Source: Actinomycetes bacterium
GTDB lineage: Bacteria > Actinomycetota > Thermoleophilia > Gaiellales > F1-60-MAGs149
DNA length: 64,000 nt
Reading direction: 5' to 3'
NCBI GenBank assembly: GCA_025360225.1
Contig: JANYCN010000013.1
Location: 1 to 64,000 of the forward strand
The notes under the pieces are model-generated. The model saw nothing but the letters and a program-made list of their open reading frames with translations, searched no databases and was not told where the DNA came from. Below, piece after piece: positions 51,720 through 60,394 of the stretch. A program made the translations under genes and the position numbers. Position 1 is the stretch's first letter. Each line of letters opens with the position of its first letter.

Positions 51720-53420
51720 TTAGGCCGCAGCGGCGGTGCGCGCGACCACGAGTCGGACGTCGTCCTCGACGGTCGTCACGCGCCGCTTGCCCTCTGGTAG
51801 CTCGAGCATCACGCCCGGTCCGATCGTCCGCGCGCTCAGGGTCGAGCCGGGAGCGAGCGAGACGGTCAGGCCCGAACCGGCTCCGGCGACGAGCTCGTTT
51901 ATCACCGCGGCGCCGTCTACCGCGAGGCGTCCACCGCGGATGATCGCGCCTGGCCCGGAGACGTCGATGGTTCCGACGACGCGCACGTCTGACTCAATGA
52001 TCCCCTTCCCGGTCACGACGATCGCGCCGTAGACGTCGACCTGACACTTCTGCAGGAAGGCCGCCGAGAGCTCGGGTCGGTTCCGCGTGAGCGTGACGAG
52101 CCGCGCGGTCTGTTCCTCGAACGCGTCAGCGACGAGCGCGAGGTTGTCGATCGGTGCTCGACCGCCGCGGACCGCATCGAGCTCCTCCTGGCCACCACGG
52201 AGCGCCGCGAGGATCTCGTACGGCACTGCGCCCCGATGGCGATCGGCCTCGGCGAGCGCCGCTTTGATCTTCCGCTCCAGCTCGGGCTCCACCCGCTCGA
52301 GGACCATCGCGAGCGCTCGGATCGGGTGCATCGTCGTCCCGGACTGTCTGGTTGCGGCGATCAGCTGACCGACGCCGTTCGCGACGCGCGCAACGTCCCG
52401 GGCGAGCGGAGCCGTCGTGCGGCGGAGACGGTCGAGCGCGGCCCAGGTGTGACCGGCGCGGAGCGTCGAGTCGAACGCCGCGCCGCCAAGGGTGATCGAA
52501 CCTCCGGCGTCGACCGTCGCCCGTCGCACGGCGTCGCCGATCATCACGTTGTGCTTTGCGCGGACGACGCCGCCGTCATCGACCGATCCCTGCACGTCGA
52601 CCGAGCCTGGGCTCGAGACCTCGCCGCGGGTTGAGCGGACGTCTCCGTCGATCACGAGCGCTGGCGTCACGACGATCGTGCCGTTGGCGACCGATGCGTG
52701 ACCGTCCCCGGTCGCGACGATCCGGCCGTCGCTCTCCACGACGGCGCCGTCGCCGACCGCCAGCTCGATCGGACGGGGCGGATCGACACCGAGCAGCTCG
52801 CCGCGAACGGTGCGACCCGGCGTTCCCTCGAGAGCATCGGCCACGCGCGCAAGCACCGTTCCGGCGCGGACGTAGCGCTCTGCTCCGCGCTCGTCGAGCG
52901 CCTGGTATGCGACGGAGCCATCCTGGGCGCGGATCGCGCCCTTCCCCTTCGCGACGGGCTCTGGCCCGAACCCTCCGGCAACGATCCGAGCGATCGCCGC
53001 CTCGTTGACGCCATACGTCACCCCGTGCACCGTGAGCTGCGCGAGCAGGTCGTCCGCCGTCGGATCGGGACACGGAAGCCGCTCAGCAACGAGGCGGCGC
53101 AGAACGATGCTGTGGTTCGGCGGTTGGTCCTCGAGGCGGTAGCGCGCGCCGGGGATCCGCTCGACACGCATCGTCGCGAGAAGCTCGTCGCGGGACACCT
53201 CAACGTGGACGTCCACGCGCGGCGCCTCGGTCCGCAGGTTGATCGCGAGCTCGGAGCTGGCGAGCACGTCAAACGGCCCCGTCCCCTCAGGTTCGCCCGC
53301 CACGCGCAGCACGATCCCATCCTCGGCGCGCACGACCGCGCGCCGACCGTCGCCCGAAGGAGGCCCGATGACGAGCGCCCCGTGGACAACAGCGGCAGTC
53401 CCGTCGCGGTTCGTCTGCAC
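51720..53420 (-). CDS. fapA: FapA-family (DUF342) protein, flagellar assembly protein A-like
   Basis: 566 residues. The N-terminal third has the FapA pattern VDVHVEVSRDELLATMRVER, LTVHGVTYGVNEAAIARIVA and YVRAGTVLARV. The middle and end form a beta-helix region with GGVVRAKHNVMIGDAVRRAT, interrupted by a coiled coil (MVLERVEPELERKIKAALAE ... EEQTARLVTL) and resumed as CQVDVYGAIVVTGKGIIESD. GTG 53420 lies 7 bases after a sigma-28-type GCCGATAT, tying it to the flagellar genes downstream. The molecular role of DUF342 proteins is poorly known; flagellar or polar localisation functions are reported. Confidence 0.82.
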   Translation of the reverse strand: MQTNRDGTAAVVHGALVIGPPSGDGRRAVVRAEDGIVLRVAGEPEGTGPFDVLASSELAINLRTEAPRVDVHVEVSRDELLATMRVERIPGARYRLEDQPPNHSIVLRRLVAERLPCPDPTADDLLAQLTVHGVTYGVNEAAIARIVAGGFGPEPVAKGKGAIRAQDGSVAYQALDERGAERYVRAGTVLARVADALEGTPGRTVRGELLGVDPPRPIELAVGDGAVVESDGRIVATGDGHASVANGTIVVTPALVIDGDVRSTRGEVSSPGSVDVQGSVDDGGVVRAKHNVMIGDAVRRATVDAGGSITLGGAAFDSTLRAGHTWAALDRLRRTTAPLARDVARVANGVGQLIAATRQSGTTMHPIRALAMVLERVEPELERKIKAALAEADRHRGAVPYEILAALRGGQEELDAVRGGRAPIDNLALVADAFEEQTARLVTLTRNRPELSAAFLQKCQVDVYGAIVVTGKGIIESDVRVVGTIDVSGPGAIIRGGRLAVDGAAVINELVAGAGSGLTVSLAPGSTLSARTIGPGVMLELPEGKRRVTTVEDDVRLVVARTAAAA

Positions 53421-53427
53421 CGCACCG

Positions 53428-53455
53428 ATATCGGCGGTGAGGTGGCCAAGGTTGA
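53428..53455 (-). promoter_or_regulatory. Sigma-28 (FliA/SigD)-type promoter of fapA
   Basis: On the minus strand TCAA (53455-53452), 16 bases, then GCCGATAT (53435-53428). This fits TAAA-N15-GCCGATAA of flagellar sigma factors. The context GCTCAACCTT at the -35 is identical to that before fliJ. The GTG of fapA follows 7 bases after the -10. Confidence 0.6.
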
Positions 53456-53538
53456 GCGATCACCCCTCATGCTCGCGGGCGCTCCTGCCGAACTTCCAAA
53501 GTACGGTGTGCCACGGATGGCCCCGTAGGGAGGAAGCG

Positions 53539-53802
53539 ATGCCCGACCGGCGCACGATCAGCGACGTGGACGAGTGGTTTGCGGTGCGCATGGCCGACGT
53601 GGCCGCGCGCGAGCGCACGTGCTGGGAGGAGTACCTCGTGACGATCCGAGGTGCTAACACCGCTGCCTACGAGCAAGCGGAGCAGCTCGCGTGGCGGCGT
53701 CTTCGTCGTTCGACGGCGCAGCTCGCCCACGACCGTCGACGCGATGCGTTCGAGCGCGATCGAGCGGTTGCCGAGATTCGCGGGCTCCGGTTGGCCGGCT
53801 GA
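53539..53802 (+). CDS. Small helical protein of unknown function, 87 residues
   Basis: ATG 53539 follows a good ribosome-binding site, GGGAGGAAG. The product is charged and mostly helical (ISDVDEWFAVRMADVAARER, YEQAEQLAWRRLRRSTAQLA, RRRDAFERDRAVAEIRGL) without Cys or membrane segments. I do not recognise the family. It is coupled to the next gene by TGATG. Upstream in-frame sequence overlaps fapA antisense and is rejected. Confidence 0.55.
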   Translation: MPDRRTISDVDEWFAVRMADVAARERTCWEEYLVTIRGANTAAYEQAEQLAWRRLRRSTAQLAHDRRRDAFERDRAVAEIRGLRLAG

Positions 53803-54272
53803 TGGAGCTTCGTCTCCTCGAGATCGACGAGCGCCCGGGCACGACCCTTGCCGATGGACGGAGCGGCGAGCTAGCCGACCGCTGCCAGCACGTCGCCGTC
53901 GACGGGCGTCTGACGACGCTTGGCTACCGCTTCTACGCGACCGGTGGCGACGTGCCGTCGTTCTTCTGCAAGCGGTTCGCCGTCGGAACACGGACTGGTG
54001 CGATCACGCTGCTCGCCGGTATCGACGCTCGTACCGGCGACGCGATCCTCGATCGGTGCCGGTCAGCGCGAGAGGCGGCACGAACGATCAACGTCGGTAG
54101 TGGCGGCTGGTGGGTGCTGCGACTAAGCTACGGAGCGCGGATGATGACCTTCCCGGAGCTTGTCGGTGCGTTCGCTGAACGCGACCCAGCGGCGTATGGC
54201 GCGTTCGTTGCGGAGCTCGACGCGCTCGGCGTGCATGCGGCTGACGACTGCCCGATCTGCGCGATGGGGTAG
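53802..54272 (+). CDS. Protein of unknown function with C-terminal CPIC motif, 156 residues
   Basis: Starts in the stop codon of the previous small gene. A beta-rich N-terminal part (MELRLLEIDERPGTTLADGR, CQHVAVDGRLTTLGYRFYAT) contains a FFCKRF segment. A helical part follows (FPELVGAFAERDPAAYGAFV), and the last residues DDCPICAMG hold a Cys-x2-Cys pair that could bind metal. No recognised family. It lies 3 bases before the sugar transferase, suggesting one operon. Confidence 0.55.
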   Translation: MELRLLEIDERPGTTLADGRSGELADRCQHVAVDGRLTTLGYRFYATGGDVPSFFCKRFAVGTRTGAITLLAGIDARTGDAILDRCRSAREAARTINVGSGGWWVLRLSYGARMMTFPELVGAFAERDPAAYGAFVAELDALGVHAADDCPICAMG

Positions 54273-54275
54273 CTG

Positions 54276-55670
54276 GTGAGCGCCCTCCCGCTGTCCGGGC
54301 GTCACACCCCCGTCCGTGGGCGGCCCCTTGGGCGTCAGCGTGTGCTGCGGCTCCGCGTTGGGCACGTGGTTCTTCCGCTGATCTGGTTCCTCACGCACGA
54401 GCTCTCGCGCGGCGTTTCCTCCGAGCGGCTGTTCGCGGCGTTGCTGTCTGCCGGCGTCTGGTACCTGTCGATCCGATCGACGCTCCTGCGCCAGTCTCGC
54501 GCCGCGCCGTCATGGTCACTGATGGTCGTCCGTTCCCTTGAGGGAGCGATCGTCGCGTCGGTCGTGATCCTCGCCGGCGAGTCCGTCCTGGGGTCGGGCG
54601 ACCCGGTCGGCGTCGAGCTTGGGGCGATCGCAGCGATGTGGATGATCACGGGGCTCTGGCAGGCGGCCGTCGCGGGACACCACACGCTCGGAGAGCCGTT
54701 GCGCGTTGCTGTCGTCGGCTCCGACGCGATGGTTCGAACGATCGAGCGCGAGCACGTCGCGCCGGGAGCGCATCCGTTCGTGCTCGTCGGTTGGATCGAC
54801 GACGGGACGCCGGTCGACGCCGACGCCCCCCATGCCCGACGGCTTGGCTCGGTTGTGGAGATCGAGGCGATCGCCGCTGGCGGCGGGATCGACCTGCTCG
54901 TCGTCGGCATGCGCGTCGGGCGTCCGTCGCTGTACGCGCGACTGCTGGAGCTAGGGCACGTCGAGTTCTCGGTGATCGAGTACGCGCCGTTCTTCGAGCG
55001 GACGTTCGGGCGTGTGCCGCTCGACGAGCTGACGGCTCCGTGGTTCCTCCACACCCTGCACCTGAACCGACGCGACGAGTGGGGGCTCACGCGTCGCGCC
55101 TTCGATGTCGCAGTCGCGCTGCTCGGGCTGCTGCTGGTCTCGCCGGTGCTGCTGGCCGCCGCGATCGCGATCCGCCTCGGTGGCGGCCCTGGCCCGGTGC
55201 TCTTCCGTCAGGTGCGCACCGGCGAAGGCGGGCGCGAGTTCACGATGGTGAAGTTTCGGACGATGCGCGTCGACGCGCCGAGCATCGCCGGTGTGTGGAC
55301 GGAGACCGACGACCCACGGATCACGCGCGCCGGACGGTTGCTCCGAGCGACGCACCTCGACGAGCTGCCCCAGCTCCTGAACATCCTGCGCGGTGAGATG
55401 ACGTTCGTCGGCCCCCGTCCCGAGGCCGCGGACGTTCGCTGGCTCGCCGATGAGATCCCGTTCTACAAGCCACGGCACTTTGCCCGACCTGGCATCACGG
55501 GCTGGGCGCAGGTCTGCTCCGGGTACGCGTCGTCGCTTGACGAGACGCGGCGCAAGCTCTCCTATGACCTGTACTACCTTCGTCACCGCTCGCCGGCGCT
55601 CGATCTGGCGATCGTGCTGCGCACGGCAGCGATGCTCGTCGGTTCGTTCGTTCGGCGTCGGCCGGCCTGA
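54276..55670 (+). CDS. Polyprenyl glycosylphosphotransferase (exopolysaccharide sugar transferase)
   Basis: An initiating enzyme that loads sugar-1-phosphate on undecaprenyl phosphate. The N-terminal half has four helices and a CoA-binding-like domain (LRVAVVGSDAMVRTIEREH). The C-terminal bacterial-sugar-transferase domain (about 270-460) starts with RRAFDVAVALLGLLLVSPVL and has FRQVRTGEGGREFTMVKFRT, HLDELPQLLNILRGEMTFVG, GPRPEA and RPGITGWAQV. 464 residues; GTG 54276. The sugar is unknown. The glycosyltransferase at 7649 is far away, so no full polysaccharide cluster is visible. Confidence 0.88.
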   Translation: MSALPLSGRHTPVRGRPLGRQRVLRLRVGHVVLPLIWFLTHELSRGVSSERLFAALLSAGVWYLSIRSTLLRQSRAAPSWSLMVVRSLEGAIVASVVILAGESVLGSGDPVGVELGAIAAMWMITGLWQAAVAGHHTLGEPLRVAVVGSDAMVRTIEREHVAPGAHPFVLVGWIDDGTPVDADAPHARRLGSVVEIEAIAAGGGIDLLVVGMRVGRPSLYARLLELGHVEFSVIEYAPFFERTFGRVPLDELTAPWFLHTLHLNRRDEWGLTRRAFDVAVALLGLLLVSPVLLAAAIAIRLGGGPGPVLFRQVRTGEGGREFTMVKFRTMRVDAPSIAGVWTETDDPRITRAGRLLRATHLDELPQLLNILRGEMTFVGPRPEAADVRWLADEIPFYKPRHFARPGITGWAQVCSGYASSLDETRRKLSYDLYYLRHRSPALDLAIVLRTAAMLVGSFVRRRPA

Positions 55671-55685
55671 CAGGAAAATATGCTC

Positions 55686-55713
55686 TAAAGAAGGTATGAA
55701 CAGCATCCGATAC
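55686..55713 (+). promoter_or_regulatory. Sigma-28-type promoter of the flgB operon
   Basis: TAAA (55686-55689), 16 bases, then TCCGATAC (55706-55713). It shares the CCGATA core with the motifs before fliJ and fapA. Transcription would begin near 55720, about 90 bases before flgB. Confidence 0.55.
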
Positions 55714-55755
55714 TGGTAAGGCTCGCACGGTTGTGAGCGTTGCTCGTGTCCAGGA

Positions 55756-55786
55756 AGGACGCCTCCGCGAAGCGGTCAGGCGTCCT
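55756..55786 (+). terminator. Hairpin with short T-tract in the flgB leader
   Basis: AGGACGCCT (55756-55764) pairs perfectly with AGGCGTCCT (55778-55786); an inner CCGC-GAA-GCGG extends it, and TTTGTCGTTT follows. It lies between the sigma-28-like promoter and flgB, so it may end transcription from the sugar-transferase side or act as an attenuator. Confidence 0.6.
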
Positions 55787-55809
55787 TTGTCGTTTCAGGG
55801 AGGTGTTCG

Positions 55810-56178
55810 GTGGAGCTGTTCGACGTCACGGAGCGTGCCCTCGAGGTCGCCCTGCACGGCACCGAGCTGCGTCAGCAGGTGATCTCGAACAACCTGGCGA
55901 ACGTCAACACCCCGGGCTTCAAGCGCAGCGACGTCGACTTCGGCAAGCGCCTCTCCGAGGCGTTGCAGTTCTCCGGCGGGTCGGCTGACGCCCTCGACGG
56001 TGTGACGCCGGTCGTCAAGACGGACACGCTCTCGGCGATGCGACAGGACGGCAACAACGTCGACGTCGACCGCGAGTCGACGTACCTCGCCGAGACGCAG
56101 CTTCACTTCCAGACCCTCATGGCGGTCGTCACGAAGAACATGCAGACGATGTCATCGATCATCACCGGAGCGCGCTAA
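55810..56178 (+). CDS. flgB: Flagellar basal-body rod protein FlgB
   Basis: A proximal rod subunit exported by the flagellar type III apparatus. The rod-protein signature QVISNNLANVNTPGFKRSDV is at about residues 24-43, and the C-terminal helix TQLHFQTLMAVVTKNMQTMS is typical. 122 residues. GTG 55810 follows GGGAGG at a suitable distance. Its stop shares one base with flgC (TAATG). Confidence 0.93.
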   Translation: MELFDVTERALEVALHGTELRQQVISNNLANVNTPGFKRSDVDFGKRLSEALQFSGGSADALDGVTPVVKTDTLSAMRQDGNNVDVDRESTYLAETQLHFQTLMAVVTKNMQTMSSIITGAR

Positions 56179-56636
56179 TGGGTCTGTTCGACACGATGAA
56201 CGTCGCGGCGAGCGGCCTCACGGCGGAGCGCCTGCGGATGGACACGATCGCCGCGAACCTCGCGAACGCGAACTCGGTGGTGCGTGCCGACGGCAAGCCC
56301 GGTCCGTATCTGCGTCGCGTGGTGGTGCTGGGGGAGCAGGGCACATCACCGGCTGGTCCCCTGCCGAGCTTCTCGAGCTTCGGTGACTTCGCCGGGGGCG
56401 GGAGCGCCGGCGGCGTCCAGGTGACGTCGATCGAGGAGATCGCCACCGGCACGGGGTTGATCCACGACCCGACGAACCCGGCGGCGGACAAGGACGGCAA
56501 CGTCCGCACGCCGAACGTGAACCCCGTCATCGAGATGACCGACCTGATCACTGCGACGCGGGCGTACGAGGCGAACACCACCTCGCTGAACGCCATCAAG
56601 CAGGAGTTCAGCCGGGCAATCGACGTGCTGCGCTGA
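56178..56636 (+). CDS. flgC: Flagellar basal-body rod protein FlgC
   Basis: The second rod subunit. The start MGLFDTMNVAASGLTAERLR, MDTIAANLANANSVVRADG, RRVVVLGE and the C-terminal NPVIEMTDLITATRAYEANT match the family. A Gly/Ala-rich insertion (FGDFAGGGSAGGVQ) lies in the middle. 152 residues; one-base overlaps on both sides. Confidence 0.94.
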   Translation: MGLFDTMNVAASGLTAERLRMDTIAANLANANSVVRADGKPGPYLRRVVVLGEQGTSPAGPLPSFSSFGDFAGGGSAGGVQVTSIEEIATGTGLIHDPTNPAADKDGNVRTPNVNPVIEMTDLITATRAYEANTTSLNAIKQEFSRAIDVLR

Positions 56637-56971
56637 TGGCTGCGTTCCCGATCACCGGCGTCGGCATCGACGCGATCTCGCTGTACCGCTCGCTCGGAGC
56701 AGCGGGCGCTGGACCCGCGACGGGTGCTGCTGGTGCTGCGACGCCCGGATCGCCGAGCTTCGCGCAGATGATCTCGAGCCAGATCTCGGGTGCCGTCGAC
56801 CTGCAGAACCAGGGAGCGCAAGCCAGCCAGGCGCTTGCCACCGGCACCGCGTCGGACGTGTCCGCGGCGACGATCGCCGTTGAGAAGGCGGCGGTATCGC
56901 TGCAGCTCGTCGGTGCGTTCCGCAACAAGGCGCTCGAGGCCTACCAGGACGTCATGAGGATGCAGATCTGA
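56636..56971 (+). CDS. fliE: Flagellar hook-basal body protein FliE
   Basis: A small adaptor between the MS ring and rod. An Ala/Gly/Pro-rich N-terminus (GAAGAGPATGAAGAATPGSP) precedes the conserved FAQMISSQISGAVDLQNQGA and the C-terminal VEKAAVSLQLVGAFRNKALE AYQDVMRMQI. 111 residues. Starts in the flgC stop. Confidence 0.92.
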   Translation: MAAFPITGVGIDAISLYRSLGAAGAGPATGAAGAATPGSPSFAQMISSQISGAVDLQNQGAQASQALATGTASDVSAATIAVEKAAVSLQLVGAFRNKALEAYQDVMRMQI

Positions 56972-56993
56972 TGCGAAGCGAGAGGAAGTAGCG

Positions 56994-58613
56994 ATGGGCG
57001 CACTGGGAACGGCGATCGACCGCCTTGGCTCGACCGCGCGCATCGTCGTCGGGTTGATCGCGCTCGCAACCGTCGGCGTGATCATCTACATCGTCATGTC
57101 GGCGGGTGGCGCGGCGTACACGCCGGCGTTCACCAACCTCGACGCGCGGTCCGCAGGTGACGTTCAGGCGGCGCTCGCCGGAGCGAACATCCCGTCCCAG
57201 CTCGCCGATGGTGGTCGCACCGTGCTGGTGCCATCGAGCCAGGTTGACGCCGCGCTCGTCGCGGCAGGCGGCACCGGTGCCGGCTCAGGCAACCCGAGCT
57301 ACGCGCTGCTCGACCACATGGGGCTCTCGACGACGGACGGGCAGTGGGACATGGCGGTCCTGCGTGCGCGATCCGGCGTGCTCGCGACGACGCTTGAGGG
57401 GATCGCCGGCGTTCGCAAGGCGACCGTCAACCTGGCGGTGCCCGCGAGGGCGGTGTTCTCGATTGACCAGTCGCCCGTCACCGCGTCGATCCTGATCGAC
57501 ACCGGCGGCGCGTCCCTGCCCGACACGACCGTGCGCGGCATGGTCGCCCTCGTTGCCGGCGGCGTACCCGGGCTCACGGCCCAGCACGTCACGATCACCG
57601 ATGAGCGCGGCACGCCCCTGAACTCCGCGATGTCCGCGATCGGTCTCGAGACCGCTGACCATTTCAGCGCTCAACACGCCTGGGAGGCACAGAAGACGGC
57701 GATCGCACAGGCACAGCTCGACCGGATGCTCGGTCCGGGAAACGGCAGCGTCGTCGTCGCAGGCACCTTGAACTTCAACGAGGTGAAGACGCGGACGCAG
57801 CAGTTCGGCACGTCGAAGGGGCCGCTCACCGGGTCGACGGAGAAGGAGAACCTCGCGACGAGGGGCGCGACGGCGAACGGTGCCGCTGGCGCCACCTCGA
57901 ACCTCCCCGGCGCCGCGCAGACGAGCGGTGCGAGCTCCTCGACCTACGTTCACAACAAGGACGCGGCGACCAACGCGATCGACACGACACAGACCGACAC
58001 GACGATCGCGGCGGGTGACCCGACGAAGATGTCGATCTCGCTCGTCGTCTCGAAGAAGGCGCTCGAGTCGGTGCTGAAGGGAGCGTCGAAGGCCCCCGCC
58101 GCGCAGGCTCAAGCGCTGAACATCCTGCAGGGGGCCGTCGAGAACGCCGTTGGCTTTGACCCCGCGAACAAGACGAACGTCATCTCAGCCTCTGCGGTCG
58201 AGGCGTTGCCGAACCCGATCACGGCGCTCCAGGCAGCAGGGCTGAACCTGACGACAGGCGGCGCCGCGGCGGCCGACGGCTCGGCGCTCGGCGGCCTCGT
58301 CCCCGCCCCCTTCGGCGCGCTCCTCCAGCCGGTTGGCGCGGGCCTCGGCCTGCTCGTGATGCTGTTCCTCGTGCGCAAGTCGCTCGCGAAGCGCCAGGCG
58401 CTGCTCGGGTCGACCGACGCCTCCTGGATGCCGGCCCTCGAGGCGCCGCCGATCAAGATCGAGGACCTCATGCCATCCCTGTCGGGTCCGTCGTCTGCCG
58501 AGCTGCAAGCGGTGGAGAAGCGCGCGCTGCAGGGGCGCGTCGAGGACATCGCAACGAGCCGCCCCTCCGACGTGGCAGCACAGCTTCGCGGCTGGCTTTC
58601 GGCTGAGAGCTGA
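56994..58613 (+). CDS. fliF: Flagellar MS-ring protein FliF
   Basis: It builds the MS ring in the inner membrane. First helix at about residues 17-38 (ARIVVGLIALATVGVIIYIV), then the two ring-building motifs with YTPAFTNLDARSAGDVQAAL and KATVNLAVPARAVFSIDQSP, an exported low-complexity loop (about 280-330) and a second helix near 440-465 (LLQPVGAGLGLLVMLFLVRK). The short C-terminal tail with LRGWLSAES would bind FliG. 539 residues. Confidence 0.94.
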   Translation: MGALGTAIDRLGSTARIVVGLIALATVGVIIYIVMSAGGAAYTPAFTNLDARSAGDVQAALAGANIPSQLADGGRTVLVPSSQVDAALVAAGGTGAGSGNPSYALLDHMGLSTTDGQWDMAVLRARSGVLATTLEGIAGVRKATVNLAVPARAVFSIDQSPVTASILIDTGGASLPDTTVRGMVALVAGGVPGLTAQHVTITDERGTPLNSAMSAIGLETADHFSAQHAWEAQKTAIAQAQLDRMLGPGNGSVVVAGTLNFNEVKTRTQQFGTSKGPLTGSTEKENLATRGATANGAAGATSNLPGAAQTSGASSSTYVHNKDAATNAIDTTQTDTTIAAGDPTKMSISLVVSKKALESVLKGASKAPAAQAQALNILQGAVENAVGFDPANKTNVISASAVEALPNPITALQAAGLNLTTGGAAAADGSALGGLVPAPFGALLQPVGAGLGLLVMLFLVRKSLAKRQALLGSTDASWMPALEAPPIKIEDLMPSLSGPSSAELQAVEKRALQGRVEDIATSRPSDVAAQLRGWLSAES

Positions 58614-59662
58614 TGACTGAGAAGGCTGCAGAGGAGGGCGGGACCGCCACCAAGGCTGGACGCTCGCCGAAACGTAAGGCAGCGATCATGGCGATCGCCC
58701 TTGGACCGAACCTCTCCGCCGAGGTCTTCAAGCACCTCTCGCAAGAGGAGATCGATGAGCTGGTGCTCGAGATCGCCTCGCTCGACAAGGTCACCGCGGA
58801 CGAGCGCATGGAGGTGATGGAGGAGTTCTACGAGGCCTCCCTCGCCCAGGACTTCGTCGCCCAGGGCGGCATCGGCTACGCGAAGGACATCCTCGAACGT
58901 GCGCTGGGCGACACGAAGGCGCTCGAGATCATGGGGCGACTTTCGACCTTCATCCGGGTCTCGCCGTTCGAGTTCCTCCGCAAGATCGACCCCGTGCAGA
59001 TCTTCAACTTCCTGCAGCACGAGCACGGGCAGACGATCGCCCTCGTCCTCGCCTACCTGCCGTCCGACGCTGCTGCTGGCGTCCTCGGCATGTTCACCCA
59101 GGACGTCCAGACCGAGGTTGCGATGCGGATCGCCGCGATGGACCGCACCGCTCCCGAGGTGCTGCGTGAGGTCGAGACGGTGATGGAGCGCAAGCTCTCG
59201 AACCTGATCAACCAGGACCTCGAGGCGGCCGGCGGCGTGAAGGCCCTCGTCGACATCATGAACTACTCCGATCGAGCGACGGAACGCAACGTCCTCGAGT
59301 ACCTCGACGAGAAGGACGCCGAGCTCGCCGACGAGGTGCGCAAGCTGATGTTCGTCTTTGAGGACCTCGTCCTCCTCGACGCGAAGGCGATCCAGCAGCT
59401 GCTCAAGGAGGTCGACATGAAGGACATCGGCCTCGCCCTGAAGGGCGGCAACGATGACGTGAAGACCCTGATCTTCTCGAACATGTCGAGCCGCGCGGCG
59501 CAGATGTTGCAGGAGGACATGGAGTTCATGGGCGCCGTCAAGCGGCGTTCCGTCGAGGAGGCGCAGGGACGGATCGTCGCGATCGTGCGCAGGCTCGAGG
59601 AGACGGGCAAGATCCAGATCGCGCGTGGTGGAGCCGGCCAGGAGGACGAGCTCGTCGCGTAA
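58613..59662 (+). CDS. fliG: Flagellar motor switch protein FliG
   Basis: A rotor protein contacting stator and FliM. KRKAAIMAIALGPNLSAEVF at the start, the middle-domain EHGQTIALVLAYLPSDAAAG and the C-terminal torque domain with LMFVFEDLVLLDAKAIQQLL (charged helix) and FSNMSSRAAQMLQEDMEFMG are all present. 349 residues. One-base overlap with fliF. Confidence 0.95.
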   Translation: MTEKAAEEGGTATKAGRSPKRKAAIMAIALGPNLSAEVFKHLSQEEIDELVLEIASLDKVTADERMEVMEEFYEASLAQDFVAQGGIGYAKDILERALGDTKALEIMGRLSTFIRVSPFEFLRKIDPVQIFNFLQHEHGQTIALVLAYLPSDAAAGVLGMFTQDVQTEVAMRIAAMDRTAPEVLREVETVMERKLSNLINQDLEAAGGVKALVDIMNYSDRATERNVLEYLDEKDAELADEVRKLMFVFEDLVLLDAKAIQQLLKEVDMKDIGLALKGGNDDVKTLIFSNMSSRAAQMLQEDMEFMGAVKRRSVEEAQGRIVAIVRRLEETGKIQIARGGAGQEDELVA

Positions 59663-59677
59663 GCGCGAGCGATAGCA

Positions 59678-60394
59678 ATGCCGGAAGATCGGATCATCGC
59701 GCGTGCCACGGCGGGCGTCACACGTCAGCTGGTCGCCGTGCCGCTCGACGGCGAGCTCGCCCTCGACGAGAGGCGAGCGGTTCCCGCGTTCACGCCGACG
59801 GCGCCCGCGGCTACCGGACTGAACGCGTTCCTTGCGTCTGCCCAGAGGCAGGGCGCCGAGATCGTCGCCGTCGCGCGTGAACAGGCCGATCGGATCGCCG
59901 CGGAGGCGCGCGAGTCAGGCCAGGAGGAGGGTTACCGCCTGGGCGTCGAGCAGGCGCACCGCGAGACGGCGGAGCTGTTGGCGTTTGCCGAGCGTGCCGT
60001 TCGCGAGGTGGCCGACACACGGTCGCGGCTGATCGCCGAGTCGGAGACCGAGCTCGTCCAGCTAGCGCTTCAGGTCGCGGAGAAGATCTTGCAGGCGAAG
60101 CTCGGTCTCGAACCCGAGCGCGTCGCTGACGTGCTGCGCGGAGCGTTGCGTAAGGCGTACGTCCGCGACCGTCTCCAGGTCGTCTGCAACCCCGCAGACC
60201 TCGCTCTGCTTACGACGGCGTCGGAGGAGCTCGAGACGCAGGTCGGGACGCTGAAGGACCTCGAGCTGGTTGGCGACCGCCGGATCACGCGCGGCGGCGT
60301 GATCGTTCGGACGTCGGGTGGCGACGTTGACGCGACGCTCGACTCGCAGCTCGACCGCCTTCGCGACGTGATGCTGGGCGCGAAGGATGGCTGA
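59678..60394 (+). CDS. fliH: Flagellar assembly protein FliH
   Basis: A regulator of the FliI export ATPase. An N-terminal variable part leads into a helical stretch (REQADRIAAEARESGQEEGY) with a Gly/Ala-x3-Gly-like pattern, then the conserved C-terminal domain (LVQLALQVAEKILQAKLGLE and VVCNPADLALL). 238 residues. It overlaps fliI by 8 bases. Confidence 0.88.
   Translation: MPEDRIIARATAGVTRQLVAVPLDGELALDERRAVPAFTPTAPAATGLNAFLASAQRQGAEIVAVAREQADRIAAEARESGQEEGYRLGVEQAHRETAELLAFAERAVREVADTRSRLIAESETELVQLALQVAEKILQAKLGLEPERVADVLRGALRKAYVRDRLQVVCNPADLALLTTASEELETQVGTLKDLELVGDRRITRGGVIVRTSGGDVDATLDSQLDRLRDVMLGAKDG

Noticed and set aside
55714-55809. Cyclic-di-GMP (GEMM) riboswitch before flgB
   Set aside because: The conserved GEMM segments are absent; only a simple hairpin is present.
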